A stretch of 64,000 bases of DNA from Achromobacter sp. Root83 (lineage in GTDB: Bacteria; Pseudomonadota; Gammaproteobacteria; Burkholderiales; Burkholderiaceae_B), in assembly GCF_001428845.1 (NCBI RefSeq), contig NZ_LMIU01000022.1, positions 495,030 to 559,029 of the forward strand. The letters run 5' to 3'. The notes beneath the pieces are model-generated. The model was not told where the DNA came from. It was given only the letters and a program-made list of their open reading frames with translations, and did no database searches. This document shows, piece after piece, positions 25,628 through 34,076 of this stretch. The stretch's first letter is position 1; each line of letters begins with the position of its first letter. Position numbers and translations under genes: made by a program.

Positions 25628-27061
25628 TTGGAAATCCTCGAAACCTCCCGGCCTGGCAAGGGCCCCGGCAAAACCAACAGCGCTGACGCGAACGCGTCCG
25701 TCGCCGCCCCCCTGGCCGACACCATCGCCGCCGCCAACGCCGCCGGCCGAACCCCACGCGTGGGGTTCGTTTCCCTGGGCTGTCCTAAAGCCCTGGTCGA
25801 TTCCGAACGCATCCTGACCCAACTGCGCACCGAAGGGTACGAAGTCACGCCCGACTACAACGACGCCGACGTCGTCGTGGTCAATACCTGTGGTTTCATC
25901 GACAGCGCCAAGGCCGAATCGCTGGAAGCGATCGGCGAGGCCATCGCCGAAAACGGCAAGGTCATCGTCACCGGCTGCATGGGCGTCGAGGAATCGGTGA
26001 TACGCAACGTCCACCCCAGCGTGCTGTCGGTGACCGGTCCGCAGCAATATGAAGAAGTGGTGCGCGCCGTGCATAGCGCCGCGCCACCCAAGAAGGACCA
26101 CAATCCCTACCTGGACCTGGTGCCGCCGCAAGGCGTCAAGCTCACGCCGCGCCACTACGCCTACCTGAAAATTTCGGAAGGCTGTAATCATCGCTGCAGC
26201 TTCTGCATCATCCCCTCGATGCGCGGCGACCTGGTCAGCCGCCCGGTGGGCGACGTGCTGAGCGAAGCCGAACGCCTGGTGAAAGCCGGCGTGAAGGAAC
26301 TGCTGGTGATCTCGCAAGACACCAGCGCCTATGGCGTGGACATGAAGTACCGCAGCGGCTTCTGGAACGGCCGGCCGGTCAAGACCCGCATGACCGAGCT
26401 CTGCGTGGCCTTGTCCGAAATGGGCGTCTGGACGCGCCTGCATTACGTGTATCCCTATCCGCACGTGGACGAGGTGATTCCGCTGATGGCCGAAGGCAAG
26501 ATCCTGCCGTACCTGGACATCCCGTTCCAGCATGCCAGCCCGCGCATCCTGAAGGCCATGAAGCGTCCGGCCTTCGAAGACAAGACGCTGGCGCGCATCA
26601 AGCGCTGGCGCGAGATCTGTCCGGACCTGACGATCCGGTCGACCTTCATCGTCGGCTTTCCCGGCGAAACCGAAGAAGACTTCCAGTACCTGCTGGACTG
26701 GATGCAGGAAGCGCAGCTCGACCGCGTCGGCTGTTTCCAGTATTCGCCGGTGGAAGGCGCGCCCGCGAATCTGCTGGACGACCCGGTGCCCGACGACGTC
26801 AAGCAAGACCGCTGGGAACGCTTCATGGCCTTGCAGCAGTCCATCTCGACCGCGCGCCTGGCCCTGAAGGTAGGCCGCGAGATCGATGTGCTGATCGACG
26901 AAGTGGACGAGGACGGCGCCGTGGGCCGCAGCGCCGGCGACGCTCCGGAAATCGACGGCTGTGTCTACGTCAGTTCGGAAACGCCGCTCAAGGCGGGCGA
27001 CATGGTGCGCGTGCGCGTCACGGACTCGGACGAGTACGACCTCTGGGCCGACGCGCTGTAA
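25628..27061 (+). CDS. rimO: Ribosomal protein S12 methylthiotransferase RimO (extended N-terminus)
   Basis: Radical-SAM enzyme that beta-methylthiolates an aspartate of ribosomal protein S12. The MTTase domain has the three Cys of the second cluster ([35 protein letters not shown]), the radical-SAM motif is [11 protein letters not shown], and a TRAM domain ends the protein. I use TTG at 25628, which has GGTGA upstream; the conserved fold begins only at about residue 45. Residues 1-44 are an Ala/Ser/Pro-rich extension. A GTG at residue 45 has no ribosome-binding site. The upstream truncated copy suggests the native start was replaced. Confidence 0.92.
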   Translation: MEILETSRPGKGPGKTNSADANASVAAPLADTIAAANAAGRTPRVGFVSLGCPKALVDSERILTQLRTEGYEVTPDYNDADVVVVNTCGFIDSAKAESLEAIGEAIAENGKVIVTGCMGVEESVIRNVHPSVLSVTGPQQYEEVVRAVHSAAPPKKDHNPYLDLVPPQGVKLTPRHYAYLKISEGCNHRCSFCIIPSMRGDLVSRPVGDVLSEAERLVKAGVKELLVISQDTSAYGVDMKYRSGFWNGRPVKTRMTELCVALSEMGVWTRLHYVYPYPHVDEVIPLMAEGKILPYLDIPFQHASPRILKAMKRPAFEDKTLARIKRWREICPDLTIRSTFIVGFPGETEEDFQYLLDWMQEAQLDRVGCFQYSPVEGAPANLLDDPVPDDVKQDRWERFMALQQSISTARLALKVGREIDVLIDEVDEDGAVGRSAGDAPEIDGCVYVSSETPLKAGDMVRVRVTDSDEYDLWADAL

Positions 27062-27088
27062 GCGTCGTTCAAACAAGCGCCGTTCAAA

Positions 27089-27127
27089 CCAGCGCCGGCA
27101 TGCGGAATTCCCGCATGCCGGCGCTGG
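27089..27127. terminator. Strong bidirectional hairpin after rimO
   Basis: A perfect 17-bp stem (CCAGCGCCGGCATGCGG and its complement) closes a five-base AATTC loop. It lies between the convergent rimO and ferritin-like genes. It has no T-run, but the stem is exceptionally stable. Confidence 0.75.
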
Positions 27128-27155
27128 ATCCTCACCTGCCGCCGTCTTGCGGCGC

Positions 27156-27716
27156 TCAGGTCTTGGCCAGGAAGTCCGACATGTCGTCGGCGTGCTCTTC
27201 TTCCACCGCCAATATCTCTTCAAGCATGCGGCGCGTCGTGGAATCCTGCTCGCCCAGATATTCGATCATCTGCCGATAGCTGTCGATGGCGATGCGCTCG
27301 GCGATCAGGTTCTCCTTGATCATGTCTTCCAGCGAATTGCCTTCGACGTACTCGGAGTGGCTGCGTTCCAGCAACCCCTTGGGCGACAGGTTCGGCTCGC
27401 CGCCCAGCTGGACGATGCGTTCGGCCAGCATGTCGGCGTGCTCCTGTTCCTGCGTGGCATGCGCGGCGAACTCGGCGGCGACGGGCTCCGCATTCAGGCC
27501 GCGCGCCATGAAGTGGTGGCGCTTGTAGCGCAGCACACAGACGATCTCGGTGGCGAGCGCTTCGTTAAGCAGCTTCAGCACCGTTTCCCGGTCGGCGCGA
27601 TAGGTGTCGGTGACGGCGCCGGACTCGATGTCCTGGCGCGCCTTGGCACGGATCGCCTTCACATCCATCTCGAACGGGCGGCTCGCTTGCTGCGGGGTGC
27701 GCGTTGCTTGTTCCAT
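27156..27716 (-). CDS. Ferritin-like di-iron protein (bacterioferritin relative)
   Basis: Four-helix di-iron carboxylate protein, 186 residues, probably for iron storage or detoxification. Ligand positions are visible as EALATEIV, EQEHAD, KENLIAER and VEEEHADD (E, ExxH, E, ExxH). At the position of the E. coli bacterioferritin haem ligand Met52 this protein has Gln (EQEH instead of EMKH), so the usual haem site is missing. A roughly 30-residue N-terminal extension makes it longer than bacterioferritin (about 158). AGGAG precedes the ATG. It is monocistronic and divergent from the LOG gene. Confidence 0.85.
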   Translation of the reverse strand: MEQATRTPQQASRPFEMDVKAIRAKARQDIESGAVTDTYRADRETVLKLLNEALATEIVCVLRYKRHHFMARGLNAEPVAAEFAAHATQEQEHADMLAERIVQLGGEPNLSPKGLLERSHSEYVEGNSLEDMIKENLIAERIAIDSYRQMIEYLGEQDSTTRRMLEEILAVEEEHADDMSDFLAKT

Positions 27717-27950
27717 ATCGTTAGCTCCTCTTGGTCAGTGAAAGCAGGACGACGCTGGACTTCCAGTCGTTTTCGCAAAGTTCAGTCTACCGATCATGGC
27801 GGAACATGCTGTGTCCAAACATTGCCCATGACCCCGAATCGCCTGCGATGGCGGCCGTCCGAAGGCCCTCTCAAACCTTGCGTAAACTAACGGCTTCCCG
27901 AAAGACCCGTGACGCATTCTGTAACGGGACCGGCAACCTTCCACCCTGTC

Positions 27951-28538
27951 ATGACTCTGAAGAACATCTGCGTGTACTGCGGTTCCAACCCCGGAACCCG
28001 GCCCGAGTACATCGAACAAGCCCGCGTGCTGGCTCGCGAACTCGTCAAGCGCGACCTCGGCCTGGTGTATGGCGGTTCGGTGGTCGGCATCATGGGCGTG
28101 GTGGCCAATGAAGTGCTGGCCGGCGGCGGCCGCGTGATCGGCGTGATCCCGGAGCTTCTGCTGAAGAAGGAACAGGCGCACCTCGGGCTGACCGAATTGC
28201 ACATGGTGCAGAATATGCATGAACGCAAGGCCATGATGATGGAAAAGGCCGACGGGTTCGTCGCCTTGCCCGGCGGCGCCGGCACGCTCGAAGAGTTCTT
28301 CGAGGTCTGGACCTGGGCGCAACTGAACATGCACCAGAAGCCCTGCGGGCTGCTGAACGTCGCGGGGTATTACGATGCGCTGATGCAATTCGTGGACCAC
28401 TCCGTCGAAGAAGCCTTCATCCGCCCCCAGCATCGCGACATGCTGGTGGTGGAAGAAGACCCCGCCCTGCTGCTGGACCGCTTTGCCATCTACGAGCCGC
28501 CCAACGTCTCGAAGTGGTTTGACCCGGTCAAAGCCTGA
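27951..28538 (+). CDS. LOG-family protein (TIGR00730), nucleoside 5'-monophosphate phosphoribohydrolase
   Basis: Rossmann-fold protein of the Lonely-Guy family, which cleaves nucleoside monophosphates to free base and ribose 5-phosphate. The start ICVYCGSNPG and the signature LPGGAGTLEEFFEVWTW are clear. I use the ATG at 27951, where conserved sequence begins; a GTG 42 bases earlier would add an unconserved stretch. Length is 195. It is the first of five closely spaced plus-strand genes ending at 30979. True substrate unknown. Confidence 0.87.
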   Translation: MTLKNICVYCGSNPGTRPEYIEQARVLARELVKRDLGLVYGGSVVGIMGVVANEVLAGGGRVIGVIPELLLKKEQAHLGLTELHMVQNMHERKAMMMEKADGFVALPGGAGTLEEFFEVWTWAQLNMHQKPCGLLNVAGYYDALMQFVDHSVEEAFIRPQHRDMLVVEEDPALLLDRFAIYEPPNVSKWFDPVKA

Positions 28539-28570
28539 CCTTTCTCGAGCCCCTAACGGAAGCCCCCGCA

Positions 28571-29137
28571 ATGCCCACCGATTCGTTGTTCCCTTCCTGC
28601 ACCGAGTCCGTATTGCGCGACTATTTTCACGCCAAGGACGAGAACCGCCCGCATTACATGGCGCGCGCGTTCGCACCCGACGCGGTGCTGAAGATGGCGC
28701 TGCGCACGCAGGCCATCGCCTTTCCGCCCGAATCGCACGGCCTGGCCGCCATCGCGGACACGCTCGTGCGCAAATTCGGCCAGACCTACGACAACGTCTA
28801 CACCTTCTATCTGTCGCGCCCCGACGCCCGCGCATGTCTTCCCGCCTACCAGTGCGACTGGCTGGTGGGCATGACGGAAAAGGCCACCGGCAACGTGCGG
28901 GTGGGCTGTGGCCGCTATGACTGGACGTTCCAGCCCGAGCCCTACCGGGCCACGCGCCTGACCATCACCATCGAGACCATGGTGACCCTGCCCGCCCACG
29001 ACATGGCGGCAGTGTTCGGGTGGCTGCTGGCATTGGACTACCCCTGGACCAGCGCGGCGCGCGTCGTCGCCAGCGCCCCGCCGCTTGAAGGCTTGGCGCC
29101 CGTCGTGCAATATCTGCTGCACCCGCACGGCATGTAG
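28571..29137 (+). CDS. NTF2/SnoaL-like fold protein of unknown function
   Basis: Protein of 188 residues with no signal peptide or membrane helix. The start TESVLRDYFHAKDENRPHYMARAFAPDAVL resembles SnoaL-like or NTF2-like ligand-binding folds; that assignment is tentative. The later part is rich in aromatic residues. It lies 32 bases after the LOG gene and 27 before the HAD hydrolase, so it is probably cotranscribed. No catalytic residues are recognised. Confidence 0.6.
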   Translation: MPTDSLFPSCTESVLRDYFHAKDENRPHYMARAFAPDAVLKMALRTQAIAFPPESHGLAAIADTLVRKFGQTYDNVYTFYLSRPDARACLPAYQCDWLVGMTEKATGNVRVGCGRYDWTFQPEPYRATRLTITIETMVTLPAHDMAAVFGWLLALDYPWTSAARVVASAPPLEGLAPVVQYLLHPHGM

Positions 29138-29164
29138 CCGGCGAGCCGGCATTGGATTCCTTAC

Positions 29165-29788
29165 TTGAAATACGACATTGCAGCATTTGACTTCGACGGG
29201 ACCTTGGCCGACACCATGCCCTGGTTCAACTCCATCTTGAACACGGTGGCCGACAAATACGGCTTCCGCAAGATCGACGCATCCGAACGCGAGCAGCTCC
29301 GCAGCCGCGAAGCATCAGAGATCCTGAAGTTCCTGAACATCCCGCTGTGGAAGCTGCCGGCGATCATGGCGCATGTGCGGTCCCTGATGCAGGAAATCGA
29401 CCCCAGCGTCCAATTGTTCGACGGCATTCCCGACGCGCTGGCCCGCCTGAAGGCGGGCGGCATGCGGCTGGCTGTGGTCAGTTCCAATTCCATCGAGAAC
29501 GTGCGCCGCGTGCTGGGAGACTCGACCGCCGCGCTGTTCGACGACTATGAATGCGGCACCGACCTGTTCGGCAAGGCCGCCAAGATCGATCGCCTGCTCC
29601 GGCAGCACGGCACCGCGCCCGAGCGTTTCCTGCTGGTGGGCGACGAAATGCGCGACATCGACGCCGCCCGCAAGGCCGGGGTGCGCGTCGGCTCGGTCGC
29701 CTGGGGCTACAACCACCTTGAAGCCCTGCGCGGCCGCGGCCCCGATGAGTTATTCCTGACCGTCTCCGATCTGCCCAATCTGACCTGA
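29165..29788 (+). CDS. HAD-superfamily phosphatase (Gph-like)
   Basis: Haloacid-dehalogenase-type phosphatase of 207 residues. Motif I is FDFDGTLADTMPW with the nucleophilic Asp, motif II is VVSSNS, a lysine is in FGKAAKIDR, and motif IV is VGDEMRDIDAARKAGV. A helical cap insertion sits between motifs I and II, as in phosphoglycolate phosphatases. The start is TTG at 29165, just before the conserved YDIAAFDFDGT. The physiological substrate is unknown. Confidence 0.85.
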   Translation: MKYDIAAFDFDGTLADTMPWFNSILNTVADKYGFRKIDASEREQLRSREASEILKFLNIPLWKLPAIMAHVRSLMQEIDPSVQLFDGIPDALARLKAGGMRLAVVSSNSIENVRRVLGDSTAALFDDYECGTDLFGKAAKIDRLLRQHGTAPERFLLVGDEMRDIDAARKAGVRVGSVAWGYNHLEALRGRGPDELFLTVSDLPNLT

Positions 29789-29802
29789 ACCGGATCCCCG
29801 CC

Positions 29803-30429
29803 ATGCACATCGATCCCGCCCACCTCATTGCCGACGCGCACGTTCTGCAAGCGCTTTACGGTTCGTCCGGCGAAGCGTCTCTCAAGAAGGAAGTGGACCA
29901 CGTGCATCCGCACTACCGCGCGTTCATCGAGGCCGCGCCCTTCGCCGTGCTGGCGACGGCGGGACCGGGCGGACTGGACGCCTCGCCGCGCGGCGACCCG
30001 GCGGGATTCGTGACGGTGGAAGACGAAAAGACACTACTGCTGCCGGACCGCCGCGGCAACAACCGCCTCGACAGCCTGCTGAACATTCTTGCGGATCCGC
30101 GCGTGGCTATGCTGTTTCTCGTGCCGGGCGTGGGCGAGACCCTGCGGGTCAACGGCACGGCGCGCATCAGCGTGGATCCCGCCCTGCTTTCGCGCTTCGA
30201 GATGGACGGCAAGCTGCCGCGCTCGGTGCTGGTCGTCGACGTGCAGAAGGTTTACTTCCAGTGCTCGCGCGCGCTGCTGCGCTCCCGGCTCTGGGATCCG
30301 GAAACGCAAGTGCCGCGCAGCGCGCTGCCCAGCGTCGGCCGCATTCTCTCCGACCTGACCGCCGGCACCTTCGACGGCGCCGCCTACGACCGCGACCTGC
30401 CCGCCCGCGTGGCGGGTACGTTGTATTGA
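29803..30429 (+). CDS. Pyridoxamine 5'-phosphate oxidase-like FMN protein (MSMEG_1061 type)
   Basis: Flavin-binding split-barrel protein, 208 residues. Family segments include FAVLATAGPGGLDASPRGDP, LLLPDRRGNNRLDSLLNIL, and a C-terminal KVYFQCSRALLRSRLWDP. The family resembles PdxH, but true pyridoxamine oxidases are shorter and carry other motifs. It may act on a small molecule using FMN or F420. It sits 14 bases after the HAD gene in the same run. Confidence 0.8.
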   Translation: MHIDPAHLIADAHVLQALYGSSGEASLKKEVDHVHPHYRAFIEAAPFAVLATAGPGGLDASPRGDPAGFVTVEDEKTLLLPDRRGNNRLDSLLNILADPRVAMLFLVPGVGETLRVNGTARISVDPALLSRFEMDGKLPRSVLVVDVQKVYFQCSRALLRSRLWDPETQVPRSALPSVGRILSDLTAGTFDGAAYDRDLPARVAGTLY

Positions 30430-30457
30430 TCCCGCAAACTGATTCAGGACGACGCAC

Positions 30458-30979
30458 ATGGCACGCAACGTTGAAATCAAGGCCCAGGTCGACAGCCTGG
30501 CCGCCATCGAACCCCTGGCGGCGGCCCTGTCGGGGCAGGAACCCGTCGTTATCGCGCAGGACGACACGTTCTTCGCGTGCGCCAGCGGCCGCCTCAAGCT
30601 GCGCGCTTTCGCCGACGGCTCGGGCGAACTGATCTTCTATCGCCGCGCCGACGACACCGGCCCCAAGGAAAGCTTCTACATCGTCTCGCCCACGAATTCG
30701 CCGGACACGCTGCGCGAGGCGCTGATCCTGGCCTACGGCGCGACCGGCCGCGTGAAGAAGCACCGGACGGTATTCATGGCCGGCCGCACCCGCATCCATC
30801 TGGACCGGGTGGAAGACCTGGGCGAGTTCCTGGAACTTGAAGTGGTGCTGCGCGAGGATGAAAGCGCGCAAGCGGGCATGGAAGAGGCCCATACGCTGAT
30901 GGCAGGGCTGGGGATCGCGCCCGGACAGCTATTGTCGGGCGCCTACGTGGATCTGCTGGCCGAACGGCGCAAGCCCTGA
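30458..30979 (+). CDS. CYTH-domain protein (class IV adenylate cyclase / thiamine-triphosphatase-like)
   Basis: CYTH tunnel-fold protein of 173 residues. It starts ARNVEIKAQV, the signature EIK strand, with Asn where the classical ExExK has its first Glu. Later charged strands KLKLR-type, LIFYRRAD, KKHRTVFM, RIHLDRVEDLGEFLELEVVL line the phosphate-binding tunnel. Bacterial members include class IV adenylate cyclases and inorganic polyphosphatases; which activity applies cannot be told. It ends five bases before the convergent fmt stop. Confidence 0.8.
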   Translation: MARNVEIKAQVDSLAAIEPLAAALSGQEPVVIAQDDTFFACASGRLKLRAFADGSGELIFYRRADDTGPKESFYIVSPTNSPDTLREALILAYGATGRVKKHRTVFMAGRTRIHLDRVEDLGEFLELEVVLREDESAQAGMEEAHTLMAGLGIAPGQLLSGAYVDLLAERRKP

Positions 30980-30983
30980 ACGT

Positions 30984-31925
30984 TCAGGACGGCTGCCAGC
31001 CGCGCACGAACACATCCACCGGCTGGCGCTTGCCGCCCGCTTTCTGCAGCTCCAGCAGCCGCAACACGCCACGGCCGGTGGCGATATCGATGCCTGTGCT
31101 GTCCACGCGCAATACGCTACCCGGCGTGGCCGCCGTGGCTTCGTCCAGCGCCTGCGCGCGCCAGACCTTCACCGCATCGGGTAGGCCGGGCAGGCGGATG
31201 CTGGCGCCGGGAACGGGATTGAACGCCCGCACGCGGCGCGCCAGCAGTTCGGCCGGCTGGGCACAATCCAGCGCGGCCTCGGCCTTGTCCAGCTTGGCGG
31301 CGTAGGTCACGCCCTCTTCCGGCTGCTTGCGTGGCGTCAACCCGCCCTGCGCCAGGGCCTCCAGCGCGGCGACGATGGCCTCGCCGCCCGCAAGCGCCAG
31401 CGCGTCGTGCAACTGGGCCGCGTTGGTCTCGCCGGTGATCGGCACCACCCGCTCCAGCAGCATGTCCCCCGTGTCCAGGCCCTGATCCATCTGCATGATG
31501 GTCACGCCCGTCCGGTCATCGCCGGCTTCGATGGCGCGCTGGATCGGCGCCGCGCCGCGCCAGCGCGGCAGCAGGCTTGCGTGGATGTTCAGGCAGCCCA
31601 GGCGCGGCAGGTCCAGCACCCATTGCGGCAGGATCAGGCCGTAGGCGGCCACCACCATGACATCGGGCGCCACGCTTTCCAGCAGCGCGCGGGCCTCCGC
31701 GGCCTCTTCAGGATAGCGGCCGTCCAGCCGCAGGCTGCGCGGCTGGGCGACTTCAATGCCCGCGTCCAGCGCCGCCTGCTTCACGGGGCTGGGCGTCAGC
31801 TTCAACCCCCGCCCCGCGGGACGGTCGGGCTGCGTCATGACCAAGGGAATGTCGTGACCGGCGGCCCGCAGGGCGTCGAACGCGATACGGGCAAATTCCG
31901 GCGTACCGGCAAAAACGATGCGCAT
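30984..31925 (-). CDS. fmt: Methionyl-tRNA formyltransferase
   Basis: Formylates initiator Met-tRNA using 10-formyl-tetrahydrofolate. The N-terminal domain starts [19 protein letters not shown] and contains [20 protein letters not shown] with the catalytic Asn-His. The C-terminal domain has the usual [11 protein letters not shown]. Length is 313. It lies 156 bases downstream of def on the same strand, the common def-fmt order. Confidence 0.97.
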   Translation of the reverse strand: MRIVFAGTPEFARIAFDALRAAGHDIPLVMTQPDRPAGRGLKLTPSPVKQAALDAGIEVAQPRSLRLDGRYPEEAAEARALLESVAPDVMVVAAYGLILPQWVLDLPRLGCLNIHASLLPRWRGAAPIQRAIEAGDDRTGVTIMQMDQGLDTGDMLLERVVPITGETNAAQLHDALALAGGEAIVAALEALAQGGLTPRKQPEEGVTYAAKLDKAEAALDCAQPAELLARRVRAFNPVPGASIRLPGLPDAVKVWRAQALDEATAATPGSVLRVDSTGIDIATGRGVLRLLELQKAGGKRQPVDVFVRGWQPS

Positions 31926-32037
31926 GGGATGAAGACCAAAAAATGAGATGGAAGCTCAAAGGACACCGAAGATCCACCAACAGAAGCTCCGCCAATCGCG
32001 GACGCCGCGGATCCGGCTCCGCCGGTCCGCAGGCGTC

Positions 32038-32066
32038 GCCCCCTTGAGGGGGCCCGCGCAGCGGGC
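32038..32066. repeat. Double-hairpin intergenic element between def and fmt
   Basis: Two short hairpins overlap by two bases: GCCCCC-TTGA-GGGGGC (32038-32053) and GCCCGC-GCA-GCGGGC (32052-32066). The string is very similar to a repetitive motif I recall between genes in many Burkholderiales. It could attenuate or end transcription between def and fmt. The rest of this 156-base gap contains no gene. Confidence 0.55.
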
Positions 32067-32081
32067 AGGGGGTGGGCTCTT

Positions 32082-32594
32082 CTAGACGCGCAACGCTTCG
32101 CGTTCGGCCTTTTTCAGCCGGGTCTTGATGCGGTTCTGCTTCAGGTTGGACAGGTATTCCACGAACACCTTGCCTTCCAGGTGATCCAGTTCATGCTGCA
32201 CGCACACGGCCAGCAGGCCGTCGGCTTCGAACTCGAACGGCTGGCCGTCGATGTCGAGCGCCTTGCAGCGGATGCGCGACGCGCGTTCGACCTCGTCGTA
32301 CACGCCCGGTACCGACAGACAGCCTTCTTCGTAGATCTTGTAGTCGTCGCTGCGCCACGTGATCTCGGGGTTGATCAAGGTCAGCAATTGATTGCTGTCC
32401 TCGGACACGTCGATCACGACCACGCGTTCATGCACGTCGACCTGGGTCGCGGCCAGGCCGACACCCGGCGCGTCGTACATGGTTTCGGCCATGTCGCGCA
32501 CCAGTTGACGAATGCGGTCATCGACCTCGGCGACCGGCTTGGCCTTTTTGTGCAAGCGCGGATCCGGGTAACGGAGGATGGGAAGTAAAGCCAT
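32082..32594 (-). CDS. def: Peptide deformylase
   Basis: Metal-dependent enzyme that removes the N-terminal formyl group from new proteins. The three family motifs are present: [18 protein letters not shown] (metal Cys) and [11 protein letters not shown] (two metal His and catalytic Glu). The first motif has Val where many have Ile, which is common. I use the ATG at 32594 ([14 protein letters not shown]); a TTG 33 bases upstream is less likely. Length is 170. It is divergent from dprA. Confidence 0.96.
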   Translation of the reverse strand: MALLPILRYPDPRLHKKAKPVAEVDDRIRQLVRDMAETMYDAPGVGLAATQVDVHERVVVIDVSEDSNQLLTLINPEITWRSDDYKIYEEGCLSVPGVYDEVERASRIRCKALDIDGQPFEFEADGLLAVCVQHELDHLEGKVFVEYLSNLKQNRIKTRLKKAEREALRV

Positions 32595-32812
32595 TGAAAG
32601 GGAATCGCCAGTAGTGATGCTTAGCAATGAGTTTAATTCATTAGAGTCTTGATTTCTAATAGTTTTCGGCTAACTCCGGGATTGCGGGCATTGCTGTGCG
32701 CCCGCATTTTTCCGCACCAGCGCGGCCGCGCATAACGGTCCACCCGCCCCCGCGCGGACGGTCCGCGCATGCGACACTCTTGCACCCCCGACGCCTCTTC
32801 CGCGCCTGCTCC

Positions 32813-33925
32813 ATGCCGCTTACGCAAACCTCCGCCGAACTGTCCGCCTGGCTGCGGCTGTCCCTGGAGCCGAATATCGGCTCCGCCACCGCCTGCACGC
32901 TCCTGAGCGCGCTGGGGCTGCCCGACCAGATCTATGCGCAACGCGCGACCGCGCTGTCGCGCCACGTGCCCGAGGCGCTGGCGCGGCAATTGGCCGCGCC
33001 CATGCCGGCCGACATGGCGGCCCACGTGGAAAGCGCTTTGGAATGGGTCGAGGCCCCTGGCCGCCACATCCTGACGCTGGCCGACCCCACCTATCCCCAG
33101 AGCCTGCTGACGATCGCCGACCCGCCGATCCTGCTCTACGTGGCAGGCGACCCCGCTTTCCTGCAGGGTCCGTCGCTGGCCGTGGTGGGCGCCCGCAATG
33201 CCACGCCCGGCGGGCAGGAAAACGCGCGCGCCTTCGCCCGTCATCTGGCCGCGCACGGCTGGCGAGTCGTCAGTGGACTGGCGCTGGGCATAGACGCGGC
33301 GGCGCACGAAGGCGCCCTGGACGCCGGCCCCGAAGGCGCGGGCACCGTGGCGGTCATGGGCACCGGCATCGACCGCATCTACCCGGCCCGCCACCGCGAT
33401 CTGGCCCACCGCATCGCCGCGCACGGCGCCCTGGTGTCCGAACTTCCGCTGGGCACCGGGGCCCTGCCGCAACATTTCCCCAAGCGCAACCGCATCGTGG
33501 CCGGGCTGGCGCGGGGCGTGCTGGTGGTGGAAGCCGCCAGACAGAGCGGCTCGCTCATCACGGCCAGGCTGGCCGGCGAAAGCGGGCGCGAGGTCTTCGC
33601 CATCCCCGGTTCCATCCATTCCCCCCTGTCCCGCGGCTGCCATGCGCTGATCCGCCAGGGCGCCAAGCTGGTGGAAACCGCCAAGGACATCACCGACGAG
33701 CTGGGCGGCGGCCCGATTCCGGCGGCAGCGGTCCGCCCCGAGGTTGCCGCGCCGCCGCCCGGCCATCCCGTGCTGGATGCCCTGGGCTTTGATCCGCTGC
33801 ACCTGGATGCCATCCAGGCCCGCTGCGGCCTGGACACCGCCCATCTGCAGACGCAGCTTGTCGAGCTGGAACTGCAGGGCCGCATCGCCCGCCTGGACGA
33901 TGGCCGCTACCAGCGTTTGAACTAG
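32813..33925 (+). CDS. dprA: DNA-processing protein DprA
   Basis: Binds incoming single-stranded DNA during transformation and loads RecA. The Rossmann-like core contains AVVGARNATPGGQENARAFA, VVSGLALGIDAAAHEGAL, and PKRNRIVAGLARGVLVVEA followed by SGSLITARLA. A C-terminal winged-helix domain (about residues 305-370) follows a Pro/Ala linker. I use the ATG at 32813 (MPLTQTSAEL) because the preceding in-frame codons are Arg/Pro-rich. Length is 370. It is divergent from def, a frequent pairing. An ssDNA-binding role is established for the family. Confidence 0.93.
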   Translation: MPLTQTSAELSAWLRLSLEPNIGSATACTLLSALGLPDQIYAQRATALSRHVPEALARQLAAPMPADMAAHVESALEWVEAPGRHILTLADPTYPQSLLTIADPPILLYVAGDPAFLQGPSLAVVGARNATPGGQENARAFARHLAAHGWRVVSGLALGIDAAAHEGALDAGPEGAGTVAVMGTGIDRIYPARHRDLAHRIAAHGALVSELPLGTGALPQHFPKRNRIVAGLARGVLVVEAARQSGSLITARLAGESGREVFAIPGSIHSPLSRGCHALIRQGAKLVETAKDITDELGGGPIPAAAVRPEVAAPPPGHPVLDALGFDPLHLDAIQARCGLDTAHLQTQLVELELQGRIARLDDGRYQRLN

Positions 33926-34076
33926 GGACCGTTCGCGGCTCCTTCTTTCGGTGCGAGCCGGCCGCCGGCCACGCTCGAGTATCCCGCCAAGCAGCGCGCC
34001 ATGCGATGGCGCTAATATTGTCGGTAGCGCGGCAGTCTTGTTGCGCCGGTCATCCCATACCGATACAGGAAGAGAC

